From Eubacterium sp. (GTDB lineage: Bacteria > Bacillota > Clostridia > Lachnospirales > Lachnospiraceae), in assembly GCA_022769325.1 (NCBI GenBank), contig JALEKC010000140.1:1-51451 (forward strand): DNA of 51,451 bases, written 5' to 3'. Of the stretch, positions 1-9,191 are shown piece by piece. Within the stretch, counting starts at the first letter, position 1, and every line of letters starts with the position of its first letter. A program made the position numbers and the translations under genes. The notes beneath the pieces are model-generated. The model was not told the DNA's origin and did no database searches. It saw only the letters and a list, made by a program, of their open reading frames with translations.

Positions 1-732
1 TTCTTTCCAATAAGCAAACCACTCCAAATCCGTATCCGGTACACAGAAAAATTCAAGTTCCATCTGTTCAAATTCTCTGGTACGGAACGTAAAATTACCC
101 GGTGTAATCTCGTTTCGGAAGGACTTACCAATCTGTCCAATTCCAAAAGGAACTTTTTTACGGGATGTTCTCTGAACATTTTTAAAATTCACAAAGATTC
201 CCTGTGCGGTCTCCGGGCGAAGATATACTGTATTTTTCGCATCTTCCGTAACACCCTGGAATGTCTTAAACATCAAATTGAACTGACGAATCTCAGTAAA
301 ATTGTGTTTTCCGCAAGTCGGACATGGTACGGAATGCTCTTTGATAAAGCCTTCCATCTTTTCTTTGTCCCATCCATCCACAGAACCATCCAATTCGATA
401 TTATTTTCTTCTGCAAAAGCTTCAATCAACTGATCGGCACGAAATCTCTCATGACACTCTTTACAATCCATCAGAGGATCGGAAAAGCCGCCCAAATGTC
501 CGGATGCCACCCATGTCTGCGGGTTCATCAAAATAGCACAATCCACACCAACATTATATTTATTCTCCTGAATAAATTTCTGCCACCAGGCTTTTTTTAC
601 ATTGTTCTTCAACTCTACACCAAGGTTTCCATAATCCCATGTATTCGCAAGTCCACCATAAATCTCAGACCCCGGATAAATAAAACCACGTCCCTTAGCT
701 AAAGCTACAATTTTTTCCATTGTCTTTTCCAT
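1..732 (-). CDS. glyQS: Glycyl-tRNA synthetase, dimeric class II type (5' part)
   Basis: Charges tRNA-Gly with glycine in the cytoplasm. The minus-strand frame is open from the start codon to base 1, so only the first 244 codons are present and the gene runs off the left edge. I see the zinc-knuckle-like pairs CKEC and CPTC flanking an insertion, and class II motif 2 around FRNEITP followed by FRTREFEQ, which is characteristic of the single-chain alpha2 GlyRS and not of the two-subunit form. Two tandem ATGs occur at 735 and 732. GGAGG lies 3 nt from the first and 6 nt from the second, so I chose 732. A sigma-A promoter and a short leader hairpin lie just upstream. The leader is too short for a T-box. 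The plus-strand ORF at 304-702 is a shadow of this gene. Confidence 0.95.
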   Translation of the reverse strand, partial: MEKTMEKIVALAKGRGFIYPGSEIYGGLANTWDYGNLGVELKNNVKKAWWQKFIQENKYNVGVDCAILMNPQTWVASGHLGGFSDPLMDCKECHERFRADQLIEAFAEENNIELDGSVDGWDKEKMEGFIKEHSVPCPTCGKHNFTEIRQFNLMFKTFQGVTEDAKNTVYLRPETAQGIFVNFKNVQRTSRKKVPFGIGQIGKSFRNEITPGNFTFRTREFEQMELEFFCVPDTDLEWFAYWKE

Positions 733-747
733 CATTATCCTCCAATC

Positions 748-764
748 AGGTGCCGGATGCACCT
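748..764 (-). other. Short leader hairpin before glyQS
   Basis: AGGTGC and GCACCT pair around a 5-nt loop in the roughly 45-nt leader of glyQS. It has no T-tract and is not a terminator. It could protect the mRNA 5' end, but no function is shown. Confidence 0.4.
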
Positions 765-784
765 TTCTTTTTTATTCTTACACC

Positions 785-813
785 ATTTTACTATTGTTTG
801 GAAAGAATTTCAA
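785..813 (-). promoter_or_regulatory. Sigma-A promoter of glyQS
   Basis: TTGAAA (808-813) and TAAAAT (785-790) are separated by exactly 17 bp and lie about 50 bp upstream of the glyQS start. Confidence 0.7.
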
Positions 814-828
814 CTAGAATTTTTGATT

Positions 829-864
829 AAAAAAAAATGAGCACGCCGCATAGCGGCGCACTCA
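829..864 (-). terminator. Rho-independent terminator of the LRR/Fn3 gene
   Basis: A GC-rich stem-loop (838-864, stem of about 11 bp including two G-U pairs) is followed on the minus strand by a run of nine T. It lies just after the stop of the secreted LRR protein. Confidence 0.85.
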
Positions 865-891
865 AAACTTTGACCAATCTCTTTTGTCCTA

Positions 892-2547
892 TTATTTCAG
901 TTTATAACTTTTCACAGTAGAATAAGTTCCCCAAACTTTCTTACCATTTACCGTTGTGTATGCTCTTACTTTATAATAGTATGTTTTGTTGCGTGTCGTT
1001 GCCTTTGTATAAGATACACTGGCGCCGGAAGTCAGGGATTTAATGCGAGTAAATCCACTTGTTTTAGAAGTGGAACGATACACACGATATCCACTTGCTC
1101 CTGTTACACCATTCCAGGAAATTTTTACTTTTTTACGGGATGCTTTTGCAACTTTAACAGAACCCGGTGCTGCCGGTACTGGTTTGGCACTGACAACCGG
1201 TGAATACTCACCAAAGTAATAGTTTCCATCTACCAGACGATATGCACGTACTTTATAATAATAAGTCGTACCACAGGATAAACTGGAGTTGGTATATGTC
1301 ACTTTTGAATTTGATGTAATGGACTTGATTTTCTTAAATCCACTTGTCTTGGAGGTAGAACGGTATACACGATATCCGGTGGCTCCATCCACATTACTCC
1401 ATGTCAAGGTGACTTTATTGTATGCTTTGCTCTTAGAGGTAAGCGTTGCAACTTTATCAAGGGTAAGCACATTACTTACCATCTCTGTTTTATCTACATT
1501 CACAGTAACCGTTACCATTTGCTTGCTTCCGGTAATTGCATAAGTATAAGTGAATGAAGAAGGAACATCCGTTGCCTTATCCCAGATAATAGCCTTCTCT
1601 GCCTCCTTATATGTTCCACCGTTTGAAATTGTAACCGGTTTTGTGGCACCTGTAGGAAGAACTACACCGGCATCACTGGTAGAAACTTTTTGAAGTTTCA
1701 AAGTTACTTCACTTTTCCGATTTTCCAACACTTTCAGATTTTTCAGGGAGGAAACATCCATCGCTACAATGGCATTTCCATCTGAAACCAAAGTTTCCAA
1801 ACCTACAAGACCTTCCACTCCAAAAGCAGAAAGGGCATTGTCGCTGCAATCCAAAGTGGTCAGCTGGTACAAACCGGCAAGATTCAATGTGTTCAATTTG
1901 TTGTTACTTACATCCAATGACTTAACCGAAGTATATCCCGCAAGATTCAGTGTGGCCAAATTATTGTTTGCCAAATTGATGTTTTCCAGTTTTGCCTCTT
2001 TGGCAAATGTAACATCTGCCAAATCATTGTAGTCTGCTTTTACATTGGTCACATTTGGTAATTTCGATAAATCAAGCAACGCAATGGCGTTGTGAGAACA
2101 ATCTAATTCTGTAATTCCCGTAAAATACTGAATACCAAGAAGATTGCTGATTTCTTTTCCACGGATATCCAATTTCCCGGTATATTCACCAATCTTTTCC
2201 TGCATTGCCGCCGTCAAATTGTCATCATCTTTGACTCCACCGTTAAAAATCAATTCATTCACGGCTTTACGGAAATTTTCATCCGGAATCAAAGTCTTGA
2301 AGGCAGCCACCGTCGGAGTCGTTGTAGGTGATACAGCAGGTGTTGCTGATGCAGTAACAATTGGCGTTGCCGTTGCTGAAGCAACCGGTGTTGCCGTAGG
2401 AGTTGGTGTCTCTTCCACGCTACCGCTGGTTGTAACCGGTATCTGAGCAGATGGTACATCTTCTGCACTTACCGGTACCATCGCTAAAATCGGCACAAAC
2501 ATAAGTCCGCATGCGCCTATGCACATTTTCTTAAAAAACTTTCTCAT
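892..2547 (-). CDS. Secreted leucine-rich-repeat / fibronectin III protein
   Basis: Probable surface or secreted protein of 551 residues. The N-terminus has a Lys-rich start, a hydrophobic core and an SAE cleavage-like site near residue 29. A Thr/Pro/Ala-rich linker (about 45-80) follows. Then come about seven short leucine-rich repeats (roughly 145-275, period about 21, e.g. LDCSHNAIALLDL), a beta-rich segment, and two similar Fn3 domains (about 365-457 and 458-551) sharing the phrase GYRVYRSTSKTSGF. The chain ends after the second Fn3, with no LPXTG motif and no membrane anchor, so it is likely released or held non-covalently. LRR and Fn3 modules usually bind proteins or glycans; the ligand here is unknown. 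It is monocistronic, with its own terminator. The RBS AGGGGGA lies about 9 nt before the ATG. Confidence 0.85.
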   Translation of the reverse strand: MRKFFKKMCIGACGLMFVPILAMVPVSAEDVPSAQIPVTTSGSVEETPTPTATPVASATATPIVTASATPAVSPTTTPTVAAFKTLIPDENFRKAVNELIFNGGVKDDDNLTAAMQEKIGEYTGKLDIRGKEISNLLGIQYFTGITELDCSHNAIALLDLSKLPNVTNVKADYNDLADVTFAKEAKLENINLANNNLATLNLAGYTSVKSLDVSNNKLNTLNLAGLYQLTTLDCSDNALSAFGVEGLVGLETLVSDGNAIVAMDVSSLKNLKVLENRKSEVTLKLQKVSTSDAGVVLPTGATKPVTISNGGTYKEAEKAIIWDKATDVPSSFTYTYAITGSKQMVTVTVNVDKTEMVSNVLTLDKVATLTSKSKAYNKVTLTWSNVDGATGYRVYRSTSKTSGFKKIKSITSNSKVTYTNSSLSCGTTYYYKVRAYRLVDGNYYFGEYSPVVSAKPVPAAPGSVKVAKASRKKVKISWNGVTGASGYRVYRSTSKTSGFTRIKSLTSGASVSYTKATTRNKTYYYKVRAYTTVNGKKVWGTYSTVKSYKLK

Positions 2548-2680
2548 GATAAGGTTCCCCCTGTCTTATTTATTTTTCCCGGTGCCGGATTTTGACACCG
2601 GATTTCATTTACAAATCTTAGTATACTCATGTCCTTTGACAGTTTTTTGTCCAAACTTTGGCAAAATAATGTCACTTTTT

Positions 2681-3574
2681 TCAGCCGCAGACATATTCAA
2701 TCGGGCGATAGCAGCAAGCTATCTCCACCCTTTTATGACTGCCGCCGTTTTCCCCATCTAAGGTATAAGCCACTTCCTGCTCAGAAGTAATGATAAAGGA
2801 ATCACTGTGTACCCCGATTATCTGTTCATTTGGCTTCAATGTCACAAAGGAATTGATAACCGCCTGGAGTTCCTGGGGATTTTTGGGCTTTCGAATAAAA
2901 ATCCCCTCAAACTTTCCGTCGTTTAAAGAAACCTGTCCCTTTTTAAAAAAGGAAAATCCGCCCACACTTTTTGCATTGCTTACCATACCAAATAAAAACT
3001 CATCGGTGATCCTTTCTTCCCCTGTCTGAATGGTCATGGGATAGGATTTGATATTGGCGACCTGACCCATTCCTTCTAAAAGATAAGCCGCACGGCCAAG
3101 AAGGTTTTTAAAGGTCTGGGGTGTTTCATAGGAAACCGACGTAAAAGCACCAAAGGCAGCAACATAGGTAAAAACTTCGCCATTCATAAGTCCGATATCC
3201 ATGGGCTTGATTTTATCCGTCACCGCAATTTTAGCTGCATTCCGAATGCGGGTAGGCAAATTTAATCCTCTTGCAAAATCATTGACAGTTCCTGTGGGAA
3301 TATAGCCACATACCGGTCTCTCTTCCGGTGGCATATTCATCAATCCCTGGGTCACTTCATGGAGTGTTCCATCTCCCCCGGAACAGATGATGCGATGAAA
3401 ATTTTTTCCCAATTCCATAACCAGTTCCGTAGCTTCTCTCTCTCTCTGCGTGGCATAGATAGTAACTTCATATTCTGCATGCATGAATGTCTCAATTACA
3501 TCGGAAAGTTTGGATTTCATCGTGCCTTTTCCGGCACATGGATTATAGATAAATAATAACTTTTTTTCTCTCAT
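2681..3574 (-). CDS. YegS/DagK-family lipid kinase
   Basis: Member of the diacylglycerol kinase catalytic family, which phosphorylates diacylglycerol or a related lipid, or sphingoid base, using ATP at the membrane face. Evidence is an N-terminal IYNPCAGKG motif (residues 9-17), the nucleotide-binding SGGDGTLHEV signature (about 65-74), and the IPTGTVNDFARGL motif (about 92-104) typical of the family. Length (297) is normal. The start has a clear AGGAGGGACT spacer before ATG. It lies 8 bp after queA on the same strand and is probably cotranscribed from the queA promoter. The actual lipid substrate cannot be read from sequence. Confidence 0.88.
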   Translation of the reverse strand: MREKKLLFIYNPCAGKGTMKSKLSDVIETFMHAEYEVTIYATQREREATELVMELGKNFHRIICSGGDGTLHEVTQGLMNMPPEERPVCGYIPTGTVNDFARGLNLPTRIRNAAKIAVTDKIKPMDIGLMNGEVFTYVAAFGAFTSVSYETPQTFKNLLGRAAYLLEGMGQVANIKSYPMTIQTGEERITDEFLFGMVSNAKSVGGFSFFKKGQVSLNDGKFEGIFIRKPKNPQELQAVINSFVTLKPNEQIIGVHSDSFIITSEQEVAYTLDGENGGSHKRVEIACCYRPIEYVCG

Positions 3575-3582
3575 AGTCCCTC

Positions 3583-4611
3583 CTAGTCTGTAATGAACAT
3601 AGCATCCCCAAAAGAAAAGAAACGATACCTCTCTTTTACCGCCTCTTCATAGGCTTCCATGATAAAACCTTTGCCGGCAAGAGCGGAAACCAGCATAAGC
3701 AAAGTGGATTCCGGCAAATGAAAATTCGTGATTAATTCATCCATGATTTTAAAAGAATATCCCGGATAAATAAAAATCTCCGTATCTCCCTCACAGGCTT
3801 TTATATTGCCATTTTCATCTGCTGCCGATTCCAGGGTACGGCAGCTGGTGGTGCCCACGCAGATAATCCTACCTCCCTTTTTTTTGGCCTGCTGTATTTT
3901 TTTTGCCTCCTCCGGCTCAATAAAATAATGCTCTGAATGCATATGGTGTTTTGTCACATCGTCGACTTTAACCGGGCGAAAGGTTCCAAGTCCCACATGG
4001 AGTGTTACATTGGCCACAATCACTCCCTTTTTTTCCAATTTTTCAAATAACTCTTCCGTAAAATGAAGTCCCGCTGTAGGCGCCGCTGCCGAGCCATCGT
4101 ATTTGGCATATATGGTCTGGTAGCGATTCTTATCCTGTAATTTATGTGTGATATATGGAGGCAATGGCATCTGACCAAGCTGGTCTAATATTTCTTCAAA
4201 AATTCCTTCATAAGAAAATTGAATCAGACGGTTTCCATCTTCAAGCACCTCCACAATCTCCCCTCTAAGAAGTCCCTCCCCAAAGAGGATTTTGGCTCCG
4301 GTTCTTGCCTTCTTTCCCGGCTTAACCAAAGTTTCCCAGACATCTCCTTGTCTTCGCTTCAAAAGGAGAAGTTCAATCACCGCTCCGGTATCTTCTCTGG
4401 TTCCATATAATCTTGCCGGAATTACTTTGGTATTGTTTCGCACCAGACAATCTCCCGGCTCCAGATAATCAATAATATCTGTAAAATGTTTATGTTCAAT
4501 AGCACCTGTTTTTCGATGAATTACCATCAAACGTGAGGCACTTCTATCTTCCAAAGGGTCCTGTGCAATCAGTTCTTTGGGAAGTTCAAAGAAAAAATCA
4601 CTGGTTTTCAT
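3583..4611 (-). CDS. queA: S-adenosylmethionine:tRNA ribosyltransferase-isomerase
   Basis: Transfers and isomerises the ribosyl group of SAM onto 7-aminomethyl-7-deazaguanine in tRNA, giving epoxyqueuosine at the wobble base. The protein opens with [17 protein letters not shown], has [10 protein letters not shown] and [15 protein letters not shown] near the N-terminus, and [11 protein letters not shown] and [11 protein letters not shown] in the middle, all family hallmarks. The ORF track starts at 4674, but that triplet lies inside the -35 box of the promoter. The internal ATG at 4611 gives the standard N-terminus and a normal length of 342 residues, with AAGGAG upstream. It heads a two-gene operon with the lipid kinase. 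No other queuosine genes are in the window. Confidence 0.95.
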   Translation of the reverse strand: MKTSDFFFELPKELIAQDPLEDRSASRLMVIHRKTGAIEHKHFTDIIDYLEPGDCLVRNNTKVIPARLYGTREDTGAVIELLLLKRRQGDVWETLVKPGKKARTGAKILFGEGLLRGEIVEVLEDGNRLIQFSYEGIFEEILDQLGQMPLPPYITHKLQDKNRYQTIYAKYDGSAAAPTAGLHFTEELFEKLEKKGVIVANVTLHVGLGTFRPVKVDDVTKHHMHSEHYFIEPEEAKKIQQAKKKGGRIICVGTTSCRTLESAADENGNIKACEGDTEIFIYPGYSFKIMDELITNFHLPESTLLMLVSALAGKGFIMEAYEEAVKERYRFFSFGDAMFITD

Positions 4612-4645
4612 TTGAATTACACTCCTTCCAAAAAAGTACATTTCT

Positions 4646-4674
4646 ATTTTATATGATTCTTTATTTCTTTGCAA
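4646..4674 (-). promoter_or_regulatory. Sigma-A promoter of queA
   Basis: TTGCAA (4669-4674) and TAAAAT (4646-4651) have 17-bp spacing. The site rules out the upstream start codon given in the ORF track. Confidence 0.7.
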
Positions 4675-4682
4675 TAAAATAC

Positions 4683-4711
4683 TAGTCTTTTGGTGAAAAA
4701 AATATTATAAT
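4683..4711 (+). promoter_or_regulatory. Probable promoter of ppx-ppk1
   Basis: A perfect TATAAT (4706-4711) lies about 30 bp before the ppx RBS. The -35 position holds only a weak TAGTCT. It sits back to back with the queA promoter in a 130-bp divergent intergenic region. Confidence 0.5.
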
Positions 4712-4742
4712 AGAAGTAAGATAAATGAAGGGAGGCACTTCC

Positions 4743-6257
4743 ATGGTTATTACCACCTATGCAGCTATTGATGTCGGCTCCGATGCCCTTTCCATGAAAA
4801 TATATGAAGTGTCAAAAGGGAAAGGAATTGTGGAACTTACACATATTCGCCATAAACTGTCCATTGGGTCAGAAATTTTTGCCAGACATCAAATTACCTA
4901 TAAAACATTGTCTGAAATCTGTCGTGTGTTAAAAGATTTCAAAAAAATAATGGAAGAATATCATGTCACTTCCTATCAGGCATTTAGCGGCGATGCTTTG
5001 CGTGAAGCCTCCAATCGCCTGATTGTTCTTGACCAGATTAAATTGCAGACGGATATCAAAGTAAAGATACTCAGCAATAGTGAACAACGTTTTTTATACT
5101 ACAAAGCAATTTCCATGAAAGAATCATACTTTGATGATTTGATTGATGAAGGGGCTTTAATTGTCGACATGAGTGCCGGCAGTGTCCAGCTGTCCTTTTT
5201 CCAAAATGGGATATTGGAATTTACGCAAAATCTCAAACTTGGCTCCACCCGAATCAATGAACTTCTTCATACCATGGAATCGGAAGTTTTTCATTATAAT
5301 GAACTGATTTTGGATTATCTGGATAAAGACCTTACTACCTTTTACAATTTGAATCTCAGTGAGAAAAAGGTATGTCATATCATTGCTGTGGGAAGCAATC
5401 TGCCGGAAATCAAAGCCAAACTTTCCCAGCGAAATCCGGATTTTCAGGGATTGATTTCCAGAAGAGAGTTTGAAAAAATCAAAAATGCCAGCCATCTGGG
5501 GCTTTCCCATATGGACCAGATTTTGCCCACCTTACTCTTATTCCGGAAAATCGCATCCCTTACCAAATGCAATGATTTATACATCTCTGCCATTGATTTG
5601 TGTGACAGCATGGTGGCTGATTATGCAGAGCGTCGGGAAAGGATTCGTCCGGCTCATGATTTTACCAAAGATATCATTGAATGTGCGAAAAATATTGCCA
5701 TCCGTTATCATGCAGATATGGCTCATATCGAAAATGTCACCTACCTTTCCACCGAAATTTTCGATAACATTCGAAAACTTCATGGACTGGGAAAACGGGA
5801 GCGTCTCCTGTTACAAATTGCGGTGATTCTTCACAGTTGTGGTGCCTTTGTCAACATGGCACAAACCCGTGAAAATTCTTATAAAATTATTATGAGTACG
5901 GAAATCATAGGGATTTCCCATATTGAGCGGGTCATGATTGCCAATATTGTGCGTTACAATGACGAATTTTTCCCCAGTTATCCGGATATTGATGACGAAG
6001 AAATTACCAAAGACCAATACATTACCATTGTCAAACTGTGTGCCATTTTAAAACTAGCCAATGTCCTTGACAAAAGCAATCATCAACGAATTCAGAAAGT
6101 ATGTATGAATTTAAAAGAAAATTCCCTGCAAATCACTGCCTATACCTTGGAGGATATTACATTGGAAAAAGGATTATTCCACCATAAGGCAGATATTTTT
6201 GAAGAAGTATTTGGCATTCGTCCTGTACTTAAAAAGAAAGAAGGTAAGACATCATGA
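4743..6257 (+). CDS. ppx: Ppx/GppA-family exopolyphosphatase
   Basis: Predicted to remove phosphate from polyphosphate ends or to hydrolyse pppGpp. The N-terminal actin-like fold begins AAIDVGSDALSMKIYEV (normally D-x-GSNS). The catalytic Glu region is SNSEQRFLYYKA, and the second phosphate loop reads VDMSAGSVQLS where most members have D-I-GGGST-E. The C-terminal half (about 300-500) is an HD-like helical domain with LLLQIAVILHSCG. The length of 504 residues fits the long Ppx type. I chose ATG 4743 because GGGAGG lies 7 nt upstream; the track start at 4725 precedes that site. It overlaps ppk1 by 4 nt (ATGA), so the two are translationally coupled. The altered GGGS loop makes the exact substrate less certain. 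Confidence 0.88.
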   Translation: MVITTYAAIDVGSDALSMKIYEVSKGKGIVELTHIRHKLSIGSEIFARHQITYKTLSEICRVLKDFKKIMEEYHVTSYQAFSGDALREASNRLIVLDQIKLQTDIKVKILSNSEQRFLYYKAISMKESYFDDLIDEGALIVDMSAGSVQLSFFQNGILEFTQNLKLGSTRINELLHTMESEVFHYNELILDYLDKDLTTFYNLNLSEKKVCHIIAVGSNLPEIKAKLSQRNPDFQGLISRREFEKIKNASHLGLSHMDQILPTLLLFRKIASLTKCNDLYISAIDLCDSMVADYAERRERIRPAHDFTKDIIECAKNIAIRYHADMAHIENVTYLSTEIFDNIRKLHGLGKRERLLLQIAVILHSCGAFVNMAQTRENSYKIIMSTEIIGISHIERVMIANIVRYNDEFFPSYPDIDDEEITKDQYITIVKLCAILKLANVLDKSNHQRIQKVCMNLKENSLQITAYTLEDITLEKGLFHHKADIFEEVFGIRPVLKKKEGKTS

Positions 6258-8341
6258 CAAAATTTTACAATCGTGAATTAAGTTGGCTGGGATTTAACTA
6301 TCGGGTTCTCTCCGAAGCACGTGACAAAAATATTCCCCTTATGGAACGCTTAAAATTTTTAAGTATTACCGCATCCAATCTGGATGAGTTTTTTATGATT
6401 CGTGTGGCATCTTTGAAAGACATGGTTCATGCCAAATATACCAAAAAGGATATTTCCGGATTGACGCCGAAAGAGCAGCTTGCTATCATTTCCACCGGAA
6501 CCCATGAATTGGTAGAAAAACAATACAATACCTATAACCGCTCTTTCTTGCCATCCTTAAAGCATCAGGGACTCAATATCATTACCCAATATGAATCCCT
6601 GACAAAAGAGCAGGCAGACTTTGTGGACCGCTATTTCATGCGAGAAGTATATCCGGTTCTGACTCCTATGGCCGTGGACTCTTCCCGCCCCTTTCCTTTG
6701 ATTCGCAATAAATCCTTAAATATTGCAGCCCTGTTGATGGACAAAAAGCGAAAGGGCACTATTGATTTTGCCACGGTTCAGGTTCCTTCTGTTTTGCCAA
6801 GAATTGTCACAATTCCCTCTGAAAAAGAAGGAGAAACCTGTATTATTTTATTGGAACAAATCATAGAAAAAAATATACAAAAATTATTTTTAAATTATAA
6901 AGTACTGGATGCCACTCCTTACCGTGTTATGCGTAATGCCGATTTAACCATTGATGAAGATGAGGCGGCGGATCTTTTAATTGAGATTGAGCGTCAGTTG
7001 AAAAAGCGTCAATGGGGTGAAGCCATTCGGCTGGAAGTGGAACAAGGGATTGATAAACGCCTTTTGAAAATTCTGAAAAAGGAGCTTCACATCCAACAGG
7101 ACGATATCTTTACCATCCGTGGTCCTCTGGATCTGACATTTCTCATGAAAGTATATGGTATGGAGGGCTTTGACCATTTGAAAGAAAAGCCATATCTTCC
7201 ACAACCTCCCAAGGGGCTTGATATGGAGAAAGATTTGTTCGAGCAGATTCGCCAAAAGGATATTTTGCTCCATCATCCTTATGAGACTTTCGATCCGGTG
7301 GTGAATTTTGTCCGTCTCGCTGCCAAAGACCCGGATGTTCTTGCAATCAAGCAGACGTTATACCGTGTTAGCAGTAATTCCCCGATCATTGCTTCTCTGG
7401 CCCAGGCGGCAGAGAATGGCAAGCAGGTTACGGGTTTGGTAGAATTAAAAGCTCGTGTTGATGAAGAAAATAACATTGTCTGGGCAAGAAAGTTGGAAAA
7501 AGCCGGCTGTCATGTAATTTACGGACTGGTTGGATTAAAGACCCATAGCAAAATCACCCTGGTGGTTCGCAGGGAAGAAGAAGGCATTCGGCGCTATGTC
7601 CATTTAGGAACGGGAAATTACAACGATTCCACGGCAAAACTTTATACCGATATGGGAATGTTTACTTGCAAGCGTGCCTATGGCGAAGATGCCACCGCAG
7701 TATTTAATATGCTCTCCGGATATTCGGAACCCCTATCCTGGAACAAATTGGCACTTGCTCCCAACTGGCTTCGTTCTCGTTTTGTGGAGCTTATCAATCG
7801 CGAACGAGATTATGCTGCCATGGGAAAACCCGCACGTATCGTGGCAAAAATGAATTCTCTTTGCGATGCCGGCATCATTGAAGCCCTTTATGAAGCTTCC
7901 GCTGCCGGTGTAGAAATCGATTTAATCATTCGGGGAATCTGCTGTCTCAAGCAGGGGGTACCCGGCATGAGCGAAACCATTCGCGTCCGCTCCATCGTTG
8001 GTACTTTTTTGGAGCATTCCCGCATTTTCTTCTTTGAAAATGATGGAAATCCGGAAATATATATGGGAAGTGCTGACTGGATGCCTCGTAATCTGGATAA
8101 GCGTGTTGAAATTCTCTTCCCGGTGGAAGACGAAGATTTAAAAGATGAGATTCTTCATATTTTGAAAACTCAGCTGGCAGACAATACAAAAGCCCATCTT
8201 CTGCAACCGGACGGACTCATCAATCCGGAAAAAGACGGACTTGTCAAAGTATATGGTGGCTTTTATAAAAAAGCAGACCGTCGCGGTCATACCGCCGTCT
8301 GCTCCCAAATGCAATTTTGTAAAGAAGCATTGCGCAAGTAA
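6254..8341 (+). CDS. ppk1: Polyphosphate kinase 1
   Basis: Reversibly makes long-chain polyphosphate from ATP. The N-terminus NRELSWLGFNYRVLSEA is the standard PPK1 start. The two phosphorylated or catalytic histidines are in THSKITLVVRRE (about residue 431) and FLEHSRIFFFEN (about 583), and RYVHLGTGNYN is also present. The C-terminal MGSADWMPRNLDKRVEILFPV block is intact, and the length of 695 is typical. It overlaps the end of ppx (ATGA). The pair thus encodes synthesis and breakdown of the same polymer in one operon. It converges on the alarmone synthetase gene, with a long hairpin between the two ends. Confidence 0.96.
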   Translation: MTKFYNRELSWLGFNYRVLSEARDKNIPLMERLKFLSITASNLDEFFMIRVASLKDMVHAKYTKKDISGLTPKEQLAIISTGTHELVEKQYNTYNRSFLPSLKHQGLNIITQYESLTKEQADFVDRYFMREVYPVLTPMAVDSSRPFPLIRNKSLNIAALLMDKKRKGTIDFATVQVPSVLPRIVTIPSEKEGETCIILLEQIIEKNIQKLFLNYKVLDATPYRVMRNADLTIDEDEAADLLIEIERQLKKRQWGEAIRLEVEQGIDKRLLKILKKELHIQQDDIFTIRGPLDLTFLMKVYGMEGFDHLKEKPYLPQPPKGLDMEKDLFEQIRQKDILLHHPYETFDPVVNFVRLAAKDPDVLAIKQTLYRVSSNSPIIASLAQAAENGKQVTGLVELKARVDEENNIVWARKLEKAGCHVIYGLVGLKTHSKITLVVRREEEGIRRYVHLGTGNYNDSTAKLYTDMGMFTCKRAYGEDATAVFNMLSGYSEPLSWNKLALAPNWLRSRFVELINRERDYAAMGKPARIVAKMNSLCDAGIIEALYEASAAGVEIDLIIRGICCLKQGVPGMSETIRVRSIVGTFLEHSRIFFFENDGNPEIYMGSADWMPRNLDKRVEILFPVEDEDLKDEILHILKTQLADNTKAHLLQPDGLINPEKDGLVKVYGGFYKKADRRGHTAVCSQMQFCKEALRK

Positions 8342-8371
8342 GCCTTGTGTAGCAATATAGTCTAAACTCTT

Positions 8372-8408
8372 ATGGAGAGGAAGATTTATTGAAATTCTTC
8401 CTCTCCAT
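8372..8408. other. 13-bp perfect hairpin between ppk1 and alarmone synthetase
   Basis: ATGGAGAGGAAGA (8372-8384) and its exact complement (8396-8408) flank an 11-nt loop. It overlaps the last codons of the minus-strand gene. Neither side has a convincing T-tract, so it may be a bidirectional terminator of weak type or an RNA stability element. Confidence 0.5.
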
Positions 8409-9114
8409 GACATTGTTCAGCCAATCTTTGCATTTTTCTGTCAGCTCGTGCCATCAAATCGGCACAACGCTTTAATTGTTTATGCATCTCCGGCGTAAAA
8501 TTTCCCTCTTTTTTGTAGCGCAGCTGGTGCTCGGTACTTGCCCAAAAATTCATGGCAATGGTTCGAAACTGTATTTCGATAGGAACTTTTTTCTTTTCAT
8601 CGGAAAAGAACACATCCACCATCACAATCACATGCAGACTACGATATCCATTATCTTTCGGATGTTCTATGTAATCTTTCACACGAATCACTTCCACATC
8701 GGTCTGATTCATCAGCATAGCGGCCACATGGTAAACATCTGTTATGAAAGGACAAACCACCCGGACTCCGGCAATATCATAAATATTTCCCATCATACAA
8801 CTTATGGTAAGAGGTAATCCCTTTTTCTTCATTTTTCCTATGATACTATCTGCAGATTTCACTCTGCTTTTTATGTTTTCAATGGGATTTCGATCGTTGC
8901 AACATTGAAATTCTTTATTTAATATTTCTAATTTTGCTGTGATTTGCTGAATTCCCGCCTCATAAAAAAACATGATCTGACGGTATTGTTTTTCCATATC
9001 CAGCAGGTCTCCCGTCTGTGGTAAATATATTTCCTGTCCATCCTCCGGAACTACATTGACAACTTCTATGTCTCCCTGTTTCTTTGTCGTTAATCGATTT
9101 AATACATTTTTCAA
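8386..9114 (-). CDS. Small alarmone synthetase (RelQ/YjbM-like (p)ppGpp synthetase)
   Basis: Predicted to transfer pyrophosphate from ATP to GDP or GTP, making (p)ppGpp. It contains only the RelA/SpoT synthetase fold: IENIKSRVKSADSIIGKMKKKG (ATP-binding basic patch, about residues 77-98), DIAGVRVVCPF (about 113-123), DNGYRSLHVIV, and the terminal IEIQFRTIAMNFWASTEHQLRYK. There is no HD hydrolase domain, TGS or ACT domain, so it is a single-function small alarmone synthetase. At 242 residues it is about 30 longer than B. subtilis YjbM because of an N-terminal extension. The start appears to be TTG with AAGGA about 11 nt upstream. It lies next to, but is oppositely oriented from, the polyphosphate operon. 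Confidence 0.88.
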   Translation of the reverse strand: MKNVLNRLTTKKQGDIEVVNVVPEDGQEIYLPQTGDLLDMEKQYRQIMFFYEAGIQQITAKLEILNKEFQCCNDRNPIENIKSRVKSADSIIGKMKKKGLPLTISCMMGNIYDIAGVRVVCPFITDVYHVAAMLMNQTDVEVIRVKDYIEHPKDNGYRSLHVIVMVDVFFSDEKKKVPIEIQFRTIAMNFWASTEHQLRYKKEGNFTPEMHKQLKRCADLMARADRKMQRLAEQCHGEEEFQ

Positions 9115-9191
9115 AATTTATCACTTCCTTCTCTTGTTTCTATCATATCCCACAAAGTTGAATAGAACGTCAAAAAAGTGTGAAATAACTG

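Noticed and set aside
304-702. 132-residue plus-strand ORF
   Set aside because: It is antisense to glyQS, which has strong family motifs; no RBS.
736-784. T-box riboswitch before glyQS
   Set aside because: The leader from the promoter is only about 45 nt, far too short, and no T-box sequence is seen.
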